Below, in pieces: positions 15,225 to 25,587 of a stretch of DNA of 64,000 nucleotides (its first letter is position 1; each line of letters starts with the position of its first letter). The stretch spans positions 92,068-156,067 of the forward strand of contig NZ_JADQDM010000011.1 of the NCBI RefSeq assembly GCF_015694525.1. The letters run 5' to 3'. Source of the stretch: Hymenobacter ruricola (GTDB taxonomy: Bacteria > Bacteroidota > Bacteroidia > Cytophagales > Hymenobacteraceae). The position numbers were made by a program, and so were the translations under genes. Under the pieces are notes generated by a model. It ran no database searches, was not told the origin of the DNA, and saw only the letters and a list, made by a program, of their open reading frames with translations.

Positions 15225-18200
15225 ATGCAACTACATTTATCAAACTTAGGCGGTGCGCCGCGCCCGGTTCGGCGCTGGGCGCAGCTTGCGGGGGCGGCGG
15301 CGCTGCTGCTGGGCGGCATGCTGCCGGCCGAAGCCTGGGCCCAGGCCGGCCGCACGGTGTCGGGCACGGTCACGTCGGACACCGGCGAGCCACTGCCGGG
15401 CGTCACGGTCATCGTGAAAGGCACCACCGTGGGCGCCACCACCAACGCGGCCGGCGAGTACTCGCTCACGGTGCCCGACGGCGGCAACACGCTGGTGATT
15501 AGTTCGATTGGCTATGAGAAAAAGGAGGTGCCGGTGGCCGCTTCCGGGGCCGTGAACGCCCGGCTGGCCACCGAAGCCCAGTCGCTGAATGAGGTGCAGG
15601 TGGTGGGCTACGGTGTGCAGAAGAAAAGCCAGGTAACGGGCGCCATCTCGTCGGTGGACGAGCAGGCCCTGCGCGACGTGCCCGTGTCGAACGTGGGCCA
15701 GGCCCTGCAGGGCCGGGCGGCCGGCGTCAACATCTCAAGCGCCAGCTCCTCGCCCGGCCAAAACCCGGTGATTCGTATTCGGGGCAACCGCTCGTTTGCC
15801 GGCTCCAACGACCCGCTGCTGGTGGTGGACGGCGTGCCCTACGACGGCAACCTCAACGACCTGAACCCCGACGACCTGGTGGGCGTGGAAGTGCTGAAAG
15901 ACGCTTCCTCGACGGCCATTTACGGGGCCCGGGGCGCCAACGGCGTGATTCTGATTACGACCCGGCGCGGCAAAGCCGGGGCCCCGCGCGCCACCTACAG
16001 CGGCTACTTCGGCGTGAAAAAGCCCTACGGCCTGTTCGACCTGCAAAACGGGCAGGAGTACTACAACTTCCGCTACGAGGCCTACCGCTCGCAAGGCGCC
16101 ACCGACCCCAACACGGTGTCGGGCTTCCTGACGGCCGACGAGCGCGCCAACCTGGCCGCCGGCAAAACCACCGATTACCAGGACATGCTCATTCGGGACG
16201 GCCGCATCCAGAACCACGCCCTGGGCGTGAGCGGCGGCACCGAGCAGACGCAGTACTCGGCCTCGCTGGGCTACTACGACGAAACCGGCATCGTGCCGGT
16301 GCAGCGCCTGCAGCGCTACTCGCTGCGCGCCACGCTGGACCAGAAAATCGGCGGGCGCGTGAAAATCGGCCTCAACACGCTGAACAGCTACACCGACCAG
16401 GACGACCCCGGTCTGAACATCATCAACAACATCCTGACGGGCAGCCCGCTGGCCTCGGCCTACGGCCCCGACGCGCTGCCGGTGCTTTTCCCCAACACCG
16501 ACAACGCCCTGGCCAACCCGCTGAACTACTACCAGCCGGACGCCCACCTGGACAAGCGCCGCCGCATCCGCACCTTCAACAGCCTCTACGGGCAGGTGAA
16601 CATCGTGAAAGGGCTGGACTACCGCCTGAACCTGGGCCTGGACGGGCGCTCGGAAAACAGCGAGTCGTTCTTTGCCTCCAACACGCCGGCCCGCGGGGGC
16701 GGGCAAAACGCCGCTTCGCGCAGCCAGAACCTGGCCTTCAACTTGTTGGCCGAGAATATTCTGACGTACAACCACAGCTTTGGCAAGCACGACGTGAACT
16801 TCACGGGCCTGTACAGCGCCCAGGAATACCGCACCGACGGTTTCGGGGCCGGCTCGCAAAACCTGCCCGCCAACTACCAGCTGGCCAGCAACCTGGGCGC
16901 CGGCACGCCCACCGCGCCCAGCAGCTTCCAGAGCAAGTGGGACATCATTTCCTTCATGGCCCGCATCAACTACGCCTACGACAACCGCTACTCGGCCACC
17001 CTGACGGTGCGCCAGGACAAGTCGTCGCGCCTGGCGCCCGGCAACAAGTCCCAGGCTTTCCCTTCGGCGGCCGTGGCCTGGAACATCGCCAACGAAAGCT
17101 TCCTGCGGGAGCGGCCCTGGATGAGCGCCCTGAAGCTGCGCGCCAGCCTGGGCCGCACCGGCAGCACCGCCGTGAACCCCTACCAGACGCTGGGCTCGCT
17201 GCAAACCGGCCTCGGCAACGGCTACTACAACTTCGGCGGCACGGGCGTGATTGGCGTGGTACCGGCCAACATCGTGAACCCCGACCTGAAGTGGGAGTAC
17301 ACCACCACCACCAACTTCGGCCTGGATTTTGGCTTCTTCAACAACCGCATCACCGGCTCGGTGGAGCTCTACCAGCAGCGCACCAGCAACCTGCTGCTGC
17401 CCGACGCCCTGCCCGGTGCCAGCGGCTACACGGCCTTCACCCGCAACATCGGCCAGACCCAGAACCGCGGCCTCGAAATCAGCCTGACCACCGTGAACAT
17501 CCGCAGCGCCGAGCCCAACGGCTTTGAGTGGAGCACGGACTGGAACTTCACCGTGAACCGCGAGAAAATCCTGGACCTGGGCCTGGGCAACGACGAAAAC
17601 GGCAACCCCAAGAGCGACATCAGCAACCAGCGCTTCATCGGCCAGCCGCTGTATGTGATTTACGATTACAAGAAAGTGGGCATCTGGCAGCTGGGCGAGG
17701 AGGCTGCGGCCGCCAAAGCCGGCAGCAAGGTGGGCCAGATTAAGCTGGACGACCCCAACGGCAACGGCCTGGTGGACCCCGCCGACCGCCAGATTATCGG
17801 CTCGCGCCAGCCCAAGTTTGAAGCCGGCATGACCCAGCGCTTCCGCTTCAAGGGCTTCGACCTGACCGCCGTGGGCCTCACCCGCGTGGGCGCCACCATC
17901 GTGGACCCGCTGCTGTTCGGCAACTCCTACTTCACCACCTTCGAAGGCCGCCGCAACCAGGTGAACCTCGACTACTGGACGCCCACCAACCCCACCAACG
18001 CCTTCCCGCAGCCCCGCCGCGGCAACGGCGACTTCCCGCCCTACAGCCAGACGCTGGCCTACGTGGACGGCACGTTCATCAAAATCCGCAGCATCGACCT
18101 GGGCTACACCATTCCGGCGGCCTGGGCCAAGAGCGCCTTTTTGAGCTCGGCCCGCATTTATCTGCAGGTGCAGAACCCGCTCATCTGGTCGCCCAACGCC

Positions 18201-18395
18201 TTCTACAAGAAGAACAAAGCCATTGACCCGGACGCGCTGTCGTACTCCACGCGCTTTGGCGGCAGCGGCCAGCCCAGCGGCATCGCCTTCGCCGAGGGCG
18301 ACCTGAACAGCGCCGTGAACGGCACCCTGGCCGGCCGCGGCGTGAACTACCCCGCCACCCGCGCCTTCATCGTGGGCCTGAACCTGGGCTTCTAA
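15225..18395 (+). CDS. SusC-type TonB-dependent oligosaccharide transporter
   Basis: This 1056-residue outer-membrane protein has a signal peptide ending near AEAWAQA. A carboxypeptidase-regulatory-like domain follows (about 45-125, VSGTVTSDTGEPLPGVTVIV). Next come a plug with VDGVPYDGNLNDLNPDD and VLKDASSTAIYGARGANGVI, and a long beta-barrel ending in an aromatic residue (VGLNLGF). It would import xylan oligosaccharides across the outer membrane together with the SusD lipoprotein 49 bases downstream. The length is normal for SusC. It sits in the middle of the xylan genes and probably shares their regulation; no separate promoter is evident in the 69-base gap before it. Confidence 0.95.
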   Translation: MQLHLSNLGGAPRPVRRWAQLAGAAALLLGGMLPAEAWAQAGRTVSGTVTSDTGEPLPGVTVIVKGTTVGATTNAAGEYSLTVPDGGNTLVISSIGYEKKEVPVAASGAVNARLATEAQSLNEVQVVGYGVQKKSQVTGAISSVDEQALRDVPVSNVGQALQGRAAGVNISSASSSPGQNPVIRIRGNRSFAGSNDPLLVVDGVPYDGNLNDLNPDDLVGVEVLKDASSTAIYGARGANGVILITTRRGKAGAPRATYSGYFGVKKPYGLFDLQNGQEYYNFRYEAYRSQGATDPNTVSGFLTADERANLAAGKTTDYQDMLIRDGRIQNHALGVSGGTEQTQYSASLGYYDETGIVPVQRLQRYSLRATLDQKIGGRVKIGLNTLNSYTDQDDPGLNIINNILTGSPLASAYGPDALPVLFPNTDNALANPLNYYQPDAHLDKRRRIRTFNSLYGQVNIVKGLDYRLNLGLDGRSENSESFFASNTPARGGGQNAASRSQNLAFNLLAENILTYNHSFGKHDVNFTGLYSAQEYRTDGFGAGSQNLPANYQLASNLGAGTPTAPSSFQSKWDIISFMARINYAYDNRYSATLTVRQDKSSRLAPGNKSQAFPSAAVAWNIANESFLRERPWMSALKLRASLGRTGSTAVNPYQTLGSLQTGLGNGYYNFGGTGVIGVVPANIVNPDLKWEYTTTTNFGLDFGFFNNRITGSVELYQQRTSNLLLPDALPGASGYTAFTRNIGQTQNRGLEISLTTVNIRSAEPNGFEWSTDWNFTVNREKILDLGLGNDENGNPKSDISNQRFIGQPLYVIYDYKKVGIWQLGEEAAAAKAGSKVGQIKLDDPNGNGLVDPADRQIIGSRQPKFEAGMTQRFRFKGFDLTAVGLTRVGATIVDPLLFGNSYFTTFEGRRNQVNLDYWTPTNPTNAFPQPRRGNGDFPPYSQTLAYVDGTFIKIRSIDLGYTIPAAWAKSAFLSSARIYLQVQNPLIWSPNAFYKKNKAIDPDALSYSTRFGGSGQPSGIAFAEGDLNSAVNGTLAGRGVNYPATRAFIVGLNLGF

Positions 18396-18444
18396 TCTTC
18401 TTCCCACCCAACTTCAACGGGCGTAGCGCTACGCCACTCTTCAT

Positions 18445-20271
18445 ATGAAAAAAACCGTTATCAAGGTCGCCGCGCTGGCCGTGCTCATGGCGGCGGCCTC
18501 CAGCTGCAGCAAAGACCTGCTGGACGAAAACCCCCGCTCCATTCTGGTGCCGGGCTTCCTGGGCACGCCCGAAGGCGTGCAGGCCGGGCTGGTGGGCGTG
18601 TACTCGGGCCTGCGCAACGTGACCGTGGCCAACGAGGAAGCCGCCTACCTCACCGTGCAGGGCACCGACGAGTTCATGCGCGGCATTTCGGCCAACCAGG
18701 GCTACGAGGACTACAACCAGGGCCTGCTGAACTCCTCCAACTCGGCCGTGACCAACCAGTGGAACACCCTCTACCGCTACATCAACGACGCCAACGGCGT
18801 GATTCAGTACGCGGGCTCGGTGCAGGGCCTCACCGACGCCACCAAAGCCCAGATTGTGGCCGAAACAAAAGTGCTGCGGGCCTACTACTACTTCCTGCTG
18901 GTGCAGTATTTCGGCGACGTGCCCCTGAACCTTAAGTTCATCGACACGGCCGTGAAAGACATTTCGCGCGCTCCCAAGGCCGACGTGTACGCCGCCATCA
19001 TCAACGACCTGACCGATGCGCTGGGCAAGCCCGCTTCGGGCGGCAACCCCGCCGTGCCCAGCATCGCCGATAAGGCCGCGCAGCCCGGCCGCGTGACGCG
19101 CGCCACTGCCCTGCACCTGCTGGCCCGGGTGTACCTGACCCGCGCCACGCTCACCTCCGTCACGGCCCCGAGCATGGCCGACTACACGCTGGCCGCGCAG
19201 TACGCCAACGAGCTGATTTCGCCCGCCGGGCAAACGCGCTACGGCGTGGGCCTGGAAACCGACGCCGCCGACGTGTTTCGGGAAGGCAACGAGAACGGCA
19301 AGGAAATCCTGATGAACGTGCAGTTCAGCGCCGACCCCACCTTCACCGGCATCTCCGACAACGGGGCCGGCGGCGCGGGCCAGAACCAGAGCAACTTCTA
19401 CTTCCGCGGCCGCTACGATTTTTTCCCCAACGTGGCGCGCAGCATCATCTACGGCCGGCCCTACGCCCGCTTCATTTCCACGCCCTACCTGCTGAATTCT
19501 TACATCCTGCCCGGCGTGGAAACCACCGACCGGCAGTGGCGCACCACCGACACGCGCTACAACAAGTGGTTCAGCACGCTGTGGCTCGTGAACTCGAACG
19601 GCGCCGGCGCCGCCAACAGCGGCCGCGCCAACGCCGTGATTGGCGACACCGCCGCCTGGTACCCCGGCCGCGAGCTGACCACCGCCGAGCTGGCCCGCAT
19701 TGCCGCGCGCCCCAACGGCCCCTACGTGGTGGGCACGCCCAGCAAGTACAGCACCCAGTTCTCGCCCTACATCAATAAGTGGGACGACCCCACGCGCCCG
19801 GCCACCAACACCAGCTCCGACCGCCCGCTGATTCTCTACCGCCTGGCCGAAACCTACCTCATTGCCGCCGAGGCCAACATGATGACCGGCAACCTGCCAG
19901 CGGCTGTGGCCGCCATCAACGCCGTGCGGGAGCGCGCCGGCGCCCCGGGCAAAAAGAACCTGATGGACGTCACGGCCTCGCAACTCAACATCGACTTCAT
20001 CCTCGACGAGCGCACCCGCGAGCTGTGCGGTGAGCAAGTGCGCTGGTTCGACCTGGTGCGCACCCGCAAGCTCATCGAGCGCGTGCAGAAATCGGTGCCG
20101 GCCTACGTGGCCTCGAAACCGGCCGCCGTGGGCACCGACAGCTACGGCTCCGACGCGGCCAAGAACATTGTGGCCGGCCGCACCCCCGACCAGTTCTACC
20201 TGCGCCCCATTCCGCAGCAGGACATTGACCGCACCAACGGCAAAATCACCCAGAACCCCGGCTACAACTAA
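18445..20271 (+). CDS. SusD/RagB-type surface glycan-binding lipoprotein
   Basis: This 608-residue lipoprotein has a lipobox (AAASSC, Cys22) after MKKTVIKVAALAVLM. SusD features follow: the TPR-like helices with ETKVLRAYYYFLLVQYFGDVP, LYRLAETYLIAAEAN and the C-terminal DERTRELCGEQVRWFDLVRT, and the ending TQNPGYN. It should cap the SusC channel and bind xylan fragments at the cell surface. It is directly downstream of susC and is followed by a strong terminator, so the two genes end one transcription segment. Confidence 0.95.
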   Translation: MKKTVIKVAALAVLMAAASSCSKDLLDENPRSILVPGFLGTPEGVQAGLVGVYSGLRNVTVANEEAAYLTVQGTDEFMRGISANQGYEDYNQGLLNSSNSAVTNQWNTLYRYINDANGVIQYAGSVQGLTDATKAQIVAETKVLRAYYYFLLVQYFGDVPLNLKFIDTAVKDISRAPKADVYAAIINDLTDALGKPASGGNPAVPSIADKAAQPGRVTRATALHLLARVYLTRATLTSVTAPSMADYTLAAQYANELISPAGQTRYGVGLETDAADVFREGNENGKEILMNVQFSADPTFTGISDNGAGGAGQNQSNFYFRGRYDFFPNVARSIIYGRPYARFISTPYLLNSYILPGVETTDRQWRTTDTRYNKWFSTLWLVNSNGAGAANSGRANAVIGDTAAWYPGRELTTAELARIAARPNGPYVVGTPSKYSTQFSPYINKWDDPTRPATNTSSDRPLILYRLAETYLIAAEANMMTGNLPAAVAAINAVRERAGAPGKKNLMDVTASQLNIDFILDERTRELCGEQVRWFDLVRTRKLIERVQKSVPAYVASKPAAVGTDSYGSDAAKNIVAGRTPDQFYLRPIPQQDIDRTNGKITQNPGYN

Positions 20272-20295
20272 CCGCCTCCGTTTCTGGCCCTTTGT

Positions 20296-20330
20296 AAGCC
20301 CCGGTTTCAGCGCGAAACCGGGGCTTATTT
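20296..20330 (+). terminator. Intrinsic terminator after the susD-type gene
   Basis: The arms aagccccggtttc and gaaaccggggctt (20296-20308, 20314-20326) flank a 5-base loop and are followed by an AT-rich tail (atttatg). It lies 24 bases after the SusD stop codon and 42 bases before the esterase start. Confidence 0.82.
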
Positions 20331-20371
20331 ATGAGAGGGTACTACTTTTCGGCGGTCAGCTCTCTATCTGC

Positions 20372-22339
20372 ATGAAAAACAGTCTGTTTGCTTTACTAGT
20401 ATTGCTAAGCGTCGTGGGCACCCGCCCGGCCGCCGCCCAGGTGCGCCTGCCGCGCCTCGTGAGCGACGGCATGGTGCTGCAGCGCGACCAGCCGATGCGC
20501 ATCTGGGGCTGGGCCAAGTCAGGTGAAGGCATCAGCGTAGTCTTTCAGGGCAAAACTTACCGGGCCACCACCGGCCCCGACGGCCAGTGGCGCGTGACGC
20601 TGCCCGCCATGAAAGCGGGCGGTCCTTATGAAATGAGCCTGAAGGCCAGCAACGAGCTCAGCGTGAAAGACATTTTGGTGGGCGACGTGTGGCTGTGCTC
20701 GGGCCAGTCGAACATGGAAACGCCCATGAGCCGCCTGCGCGACCGGTTTCCCGACGTCATCGCCCAGGCCGCCAACCCCAACATCCGGCAGTTTGAAGTG
20801 CCCCTCACCTACAACTTCCAGCGCCCCCAGCAGGACCTGACCGGCGGCAAGTGGATAGCCGCCGACCCGCAAACGGTGCTGAAGTTTTCGGGCGTGGCCT
20901 ACTTCTTCGCCAAGGAAATCAACGCCAAATACCAGGTGCCGGTGGGCATCATCAAAGACGCCGTGGGCGGCTCGCCCGCCGAAGCCTGGCTGAGCGCCGA
21001 AGGTCTGAAGCAATTCCCCACCTACGAGCAGCAGCTGGCCAAATACAAAGACAGCACCGTGGTGCTCGGCATCCGGCAGCGCGAGAGCGCCGCCGTGGCC
21101 AACTGGTACCAAACGCTATACAAAACTGACCAGGGCGAAACCCATGGCCAGCAAAAATGGTTGGCGCCCGACTACGACGCCCGCAACTGGGCCACCATGC
21201 CGGTGCCCGGCCACTGGGCCGACCACACCCCGCTGGGCCCCGTGAACGGCGTGGTGTGGTTCCGCAAAGAAGTGGAAGTGCCCACCGCCCTGGTGGGTCA
21301 GCCTGCCCGCCTGGAGCTGGGCACGCTGGTCGATGCCGACTCCACCTACATCAACAGCCAGCTGGTGGGCAGCACCGGCTACCAGTACCCGCCCCGCAAA
21401 TACGAAGTGAAAGCGGGCGTACTCCGGCCCGGCAAGAACGTGGTGGTGGTGCGTCTCATCAGCAACGCGGGCAAGGGCGGCTTCACGCTCGACAAGAAAT
21501 ACGAACTGACCGTCGGCGGCCAGACCATCGACCTGCGCGGGCCCTGGCAGTATAAGCTGGGCGCCACCATGCCGCCCACGCCGGGCACCACCACATTTCA
21601 GTACGTGCCCGGCGGTTTGTTTAATGGCATGATTGCGCCGGTGCTGCCCTACGCCATCAAGGGCGTGCTCTGGTACCAGGGCGAGTCGAACGCGGGGCGG
21701 ACGGGCGACTATCAGGCGTTGTTTAATGGCATGATTAACGATTGGCGCCGGAATTTCCAGCGCCCCGAGCTGCCCTTCCTCTACGCGCAGCTGCCGAATT
21801 TCATGGCCGTGAAAAAGGAGCCGTCGGAAAGCGGCTGGGCCGAAGTGCGCGACGTGCAGCGGCGCGGACTGGCCTTGCCGCACACCGGCATGGCCGTGCT
21901 GATAGACGCCGGCGAGTGGAACGACATTCACCCGCTCGACAAGCAAACCCCCGGCCACCGCCTGGCCCTGGCCGCCCAAAAGGTGGCCTACGGCGAGAGC
22001 AGATTGGTGGCGGCCGGCCCCCTCTACCAAGCCCTGCAAACCGCTGGCAACAAAGTCACGCTGAGCTTCACGAGCATCGGCGGCGGCCTGGTGGCGAAGG
22101 GTGGGGGCGAGCTAAAGGCTTTTGCCGTGGCCGGGCCCGATAAGAAGTTTGTGTGGGCCCAGGCCAAAATCGAAGGCAACAAGGTGGTGGTCTGGAACGA
22201 GCAAGTGCCCCGCCCCGCCGTGGTGCGCTACGCCTGGGCCGACAACCCTGCCGGCGCCACCCTGTACAACAAAGAAGGCCTGCCGGCTTCCCCTTTCACC
22301 ACCGAGCCCGCGCTGTCGCCCGCCACCGGCCGCCGCTAA
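20372..22339 (+). CDS. SGNH/sialate O-acetylesterase-like carbohydrate esterase (probable acetylxylan esterase)
   Basis: From the ATG at 20372 the protein has 655 residues and a clear signal peptide (MKNSLFALLVLLSVVG...AAAQ). The reading frame extends further upstream, but that part overlaps susD. The nucleophile Ser is in LCSGQSNME, an oxyanion Asn/Gly region is in LWYQGESNAG, and the catalytic Asp/His pair is in WNDIHPLDK. A jelly-roll insert (about 275-390, VVWFRKEVEVP) is usual for the long form of this family. In a xylan locus the likely substrate is O-acetylated xylo-oligosaccharide rather than sialic acid. It follows the terminator after susD, so it may have its own promoter. Confidence 0.88.
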   Translation: MKNSLFALLVLLSVVGTRPAAAQVRLPRLVSDGMVLQRDQPMRIWGWAKSGEGISVVFQGKTYRATTGPDGQWRVTLPAMKAGGPYEMSLKASNELSVKDILVGDVWLCSGQSNMETPMSRLRDRFPDVIAQAANPNIRQFEVPLTYNFQRPQQDLTGGKWIAADPQTVLKFSGVAYFFAKEINAKYQVPVGIIKDAVGGSPAEAWLSAEGLKQFPTYEQQLAKYKDSTVVLGIRQRESAAVANWYQTLYKTDQGETHGQQKWLAPDYDARNWATMPVPGHWADHTPLGPVNGVVWFRKEVEVPTALVGQPARLELGTLVDADSTYINSQLVGSTGYQYPPRKYEVKAGVLRPGKNVVVVRLISNAGKGGFTLDKKYELTVGGQTIDLRGPWQYKLGATMPPTPGTTTFQYVPGGLFNGMIAPVLPYAIKGVLWYQGESNAGRTGDYQALFNGMINDWRRNFQRPELPFLYAQLPNFMAVKKEPSESGWAEVRDVQRRGLALPHTGMAVLIDAGEWNDIHPLDKQTPGHRLALAAQKVAYGESRLVAAGPLYQALQTAGNKVTLSFTSIGGGLVAKGGGELKAFAVAGPDKKFVWAQAKIEGNKVVVWNEQVPRPAVVRYAWADNPAGATLYNKEGLPASPFTTEPALSPATGRR

Positions 22340-22348
22340 ATTCACCCC

Positions 22349-23860
22349 ATGAAATACCTCCTCGGCTACGACATCGGTAGCTCTTCGATAAAAGCCTCCC
22401 TGCTGGACATTGACACCGGCAAGTGCGTGGCGGCCGTCACCTCGCCCAGGCAGGAGATGGAAATCAGCGTGCCCCAGGCCAACTGGGCCGAGCAGCGCCC
22501 CGAGCGCTGGTGGCAGGAAGTGGTGAACGCCACCGCCGAGCTGAAAGCCGGCTACGGCTTTGATACCTCGCTGGTGGCCGGCATCGGCATCACCTACCAG
22601 ATGCACGGATTGGTGCTGGTGGATAAGGACGGCAAAGTGCTGCGTCCCGCCATCATTTGGTGCGACAGCCGCGCCGTGGACTTCGGCAACCAGGCCTTTG
22701 CGGAGTTGGGCGAAGAATACTGCCTCGAAAACTTCCTGAATTCGCCCGGTAACTTCACCGCGTCCAAGCTGAAGTGGGTGCGCGAAAACGAGCCCGAGGT
22801 CTACGCCCGGATTCACAAGATTCAGCTGCCCGGCGACTACATCGCCTTCAAGCTGAGCGGGCAACTGCAAACCACTGTTTCCGGCTTGTCGGAAGGCGTG
22901 TTCTGGAATTTCAAGCGGCAGGCCATCGCCCAGGAATTGCTGGACTACTATGGCATCAGCGCCGACCTGTTGCCGGAAGTAGTGGATACCTTCTCGGTGC
23001 AGGGCCACCTGAGCGCCGAAGCTGCGCAGGAGCTGGGCCTCACGGCCGGCACCCCCATCAGCTACCGGGCCGGCGACCAGCCCAACAACGCTTTCTCCCT
23101 CAACGTGCTGAACCCGGGCGAAGTGGCGGCCACCGGCGGCACCAGCGGCGTGGTCTACGGCATCAACGAAACCAACACACCCGACCCCCGCTCGCGCGTC
23201 AACTCCTTCGTGCACGTGAACAGCACGCCCGCCCAGCCCCGCAACGGCGTGCTGATGTGCCTCAACGGCACCGGCATTTTGAACAGCTGGCTGCGCAAAA
23301 TCGTGGGCGAGCTGCCCTACGACCGCATGAACCAGCTGGCTGCCCAGGCGCCGGTAGGAGCGGAGGGCCTCGTGTTCCTGCCCTTCGGCAACGGCGTGGA
23401 GCGCATCCTCGAAAACCGCCCGGCCGATGCCGAACTGCGCGGTTTGAACTTCAATATTCACCACCAGCCGCACGTGCTGCGCGCGGCGCAGGAAGGCATC
23501 GTGTTCGCCCTGAACTACGGCATGGACATCATGCGGGCCAGCGGCGTGCAGGTGCGCAAGGTGCGCGCCGGCAACGCCAACATGTTCCTCAGTCCGGTCT
23601 TCCGCGAAGCCTTTGTGAACAGCGGCAACGTGGAGCTGGAGCTCTACAACACCGACGCGGCCCAGGGCGCGGCGCGCGGCGCCGGCATCGGGGCCGGCGT
23701 ATACGCCAGTCCGGCCGAAGCCTTTGGGGGCCTCGAACGCATTCTCACCGTGGAGCCCACCGACCGGCTCCGTGAACAATACCACGCCGCGTATAGCCGC
23801 TGGCAAGACGCTTTATCTCACCGTATTCCCAATTCCATCACCACCCCTTCCTATGTCTAG
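22349..23860 (+). CDS. xylB: Xylulokinase XylB
   Basis: This 503-residue FGGY-family kinase phosphorylates D-xylulose. The N-terminal phosphate-binding loop is GYDIGSSSIKASLLDI, the substrate region has GITYQMHGLVLVD and the catalytic Asp is in GDQPNNAFSL. TGGTSGVVYG and the late GNANMFLSPVFREAF support the ATP-binding domain. The length matches xylulokinases (about 490-505). The stop codon overlaps the start of xylA by 8 bases (23853-23860), so the two genes are probably translationally coupled. It begins 9 bases after the esterase gene. Confidence 0.94.
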   Translation: MKYLLGYDIGSSSIKASLLDIDTGKCVAAVTSPRQEMEISVPQANWAEQRPERWWQEVVNATAELKAGYGFDTSLVAGIGITYQMHGLVLVDKDGKVLRPAIIWCDSRAVDFGNQAFAELGEEYCLENFLNSPGNFTASKLKWVRENEPEVYARIHKIQLPGDYIAFKLSGQLQTTVSGLSEGVFWNFKRQAIAQELLDYYGISADLLPEVVDTFSVQGHLSAEAAQELGLTAGTPISYRAGDQPNNAFSLNVLNPGEVAATGGTSGVVYGINETNTPDPRSRVNSFVHVNSTPAQPRNGVLMCLNGTGILNSWLRKIVGELPYDRMNQLAAQAPVGAEGLVFLPFGNGVERILENRPADAELRGLNFNIHHQPHVLRAAQEGIVFALNYGMDIMRASGVQVRKVRAGNANMFLSPVFREAFVNSGNVELELYNTDAAQGAARGAGIGAGVYASPAEAFGGLERILTVEPTDRLREQYHAAYSRWQDALSHRIPNSITTPSYV

Positions 23861-25184
23861 CAACACGCTCTCCAAGACAGAATTCTTCACGGGCATCGAC
23901 ACCATTCGCTTCGAAGGTCGCGAGTCGGACAACCCGCTTTCCTTTAAATGGTACGACGAAAACCGCGTGGTGGCCGGCAAAACCATGAAGGAGCACCTGC
24001 GCTTCGCGGTGTCGTACTGGCACACTTTCACCGGCACCGGCGGCGACCCGTTCGGCCCCGGCACCAAGCAGTTTGCCTGGGACTCGCACCACGAAATCAT
24101 CGGCCGCGCCAAGGACAAGATGGACGCCGCGTTCGAGTTTTTCACCAAGCTCGGCACGCCCTACTACTGCTTCCACGACATTGACCTAGTGGACGAAGGC
24201 GACTCGCTGGCCGAGTACGAGCGCAACCTGGCCACCATCGTGGACTACGCCAAGCAGCACCAGGCCGATACCGGCGTGAAGCTGCTCTGGGGCACGGCCA
24301 ACGTGTTTTCGAACCCGCGCTACATGAACGGCGCCAGCACCAACCCCGACTTTCAGGTGGTGGCCCACGCCGCCACGCAGGTGAAAAATGCCATTGATGC
24401 CACCATTGCGCTGGGCGGCGAGAACTACGTGTTCTGGGGCGGCCGCGAGGGCTACATGACCCTACTCAACACCGACATGAAGCGCGAGCAGGAGCACATG
24501 GGCCGCTTCCTGACCATGGCCCGCGACTACGCCCGCCAGCAGGGCTTCACGGGCAAGTTTTTCATCGAGCCCAAGCCGGCCGAGCCCACCAAGCACCAGT
24601 ACGATTTTGATGCCGCCACCGTCATTGGATTCCTGCGCGAGCACGGCCTGGAAAACGACTTCATGCTGAACCTGGAAGTGAACCACGCCACGCTGGCCGG
24701 CCACACCTTCCAGCACGAGCTGCAAGTGGCCGCCGATGCCAACCTGCTGGGCAGCATGGACGCCAACCGCGGCGACTACCAGAACGGCTGGGACACCGAC
24801 CAGTTTCCCAACAACCTGAACGAGCTGACCGAGAGCATGCTCATCATTCTGGAACACGGCGGCTTCCGGCACGGCGGCATCAACTTCGACGCCAAAACCC
24901 GCCGCAACTCCACCGATTTGGAGGACATTTTCATCGCCCACATTTCGGGCATGGACACCTTCGCCCGCGCCCTGGTGGTGGCCAATGACATCCTCGAAAA
25001 GTCGCCCTACCGCAAATTCCGCCAGGAGCGCTACGCCTCGTTCGATTCCGGCCAGGGTGCCGAGTTCGAGCGCGGCGGCCTGACCCTGGAAGACCTGCGC
25101 ACCATCGCCCACAAATCGGGCGAGCCCACGCCCCGGAGCGGCAAGCAGGAGTGGCTGGAAGCCATTATCAATCAGTACATCTAG
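23853..25184 (+). CDS. xylA: Xylose isomerase XylA
   Basis: From the ATG at 23853 (MSSNTLSKTEFFTGIDTI) the enzyme has 443 residues, the usual size of class II xylose isomerases, which turn D-xylose into D-xylulose. An in-frame extension to 23724 lies within xylB and is unlikely. The active-site His/Asp are in CFHDIDLVDEG. The metal ligands are in FIEPKPAEPTKHQYD, LEVNHATLAGH, MDANRGD and GWDTDQFP, and FWGGREGY is also typical. It overlaps xylB by 8 bases and is the last gene before a 400-base gap. Confidence 0.96.
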   Translation: MSSNTLSKTEFFTGIDTIRFEGRESDNPLSFKWYDENRVVAGKTMKEHLRFAVSYWHTFTGTGGDPFGPGTKQFAWDSHHEIIGRAKDKMDAAFEFFTKLGTPYYCFHDIDLVDEGDSLAEYERNLATIVDYAKQHQADTGVKLLWGTANVFSNPRYMNGASTNPDFQVVAHAATQVKNAIDATIALGGENYVFWGGREGYMTLLNTDMKREQEHMGRFLTMARDYARQQGFTGKFFIEPKPAEPTKHQYDFDAATVIGFLREHGLENDFMLNLEVNHATLAGHTFQHELQVAADANLLGSMDANRGDYQNGWDTDQFPNNLNELTESMLIILEHGGFRHGGINFDAKTRRNSTDLEDIFIAHISGMDTFARALVVANDILEKSPYRKFRQERYASFDSGQGAEFERGGLTLEDLRTIAHKSGEPTPRSGKQEWLEAIINQYI

Positions 25185-25587
25185 GCTTTAATGGCCCAAC
25201 GAAATAGGTCGTCGTGTCGAGCGCAGCCGAGGCATCTCGCTCGGAGAAGTAATTATTTACTCTGGCACGCGAGATGTCTCGACAAGCTCGACATGACGTT
25301 TTGAAAAATTTAAGCTCAGCAAAGAGCTAAACCAAAAACGGAACCGGCTGGCCGCCAAGTGGTGGGAATAGCGAGGCGGCTGGCTGGAGACGTTTTGCCG
25401 ACTGCGGCGGGCTTGTGTGAGCCCGCCGCCAGTAGGCGGCTCCGGCGTTCCGGCACGAAGATAGGCCCGTTGGTGAGCGGGTCACGCTTCAGGCGGGTCA
25501 GTGTGCCCGCCGGCCGGAACGCCGTTTTGCCGTCGGCCTATCGGGTCGTCTTTTGCCTCCTGTTTTCCCGCTGCTTTTCCTCGTTGC
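25185..25587. other. Gap between xylA and the GH51 gene, with repeats
   Basis: There is no supported gene in these 403 bases. They hold the GTCAT-type repeat at 25211-25300 and a GC-rich hairpin at 25404-25429 (gcggcgggct and its complement around tgtgtg, no T-run). A separate inverted pair, cggcgttccggc (25443-25454) and gccggaacgccg (25513-25524), is followed by TTTT. The last could form a terminator-like or leader structure before GH51. Confidence 0.6.
25211..25300. repeat. GTCAT-type inverted repeat
   Basis: The arms gtcgtgtcgagcgcagccga... (25211-25240) and the opposite arm ending ctcgacatgacgtt (25269-25300) flank about 28 AT-rich bases. The right arm is nearly the exact complement of the element at 63926-63962 (36 of 37 bases). 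Confidence 0.8.

Noticed and set aside
20030..20371. Upstream extension of the esterase frame
   Set aside because: It overlaps susD out of frame and crosses the terminator; a signal peptide begins exactly at the ATG at 20372.
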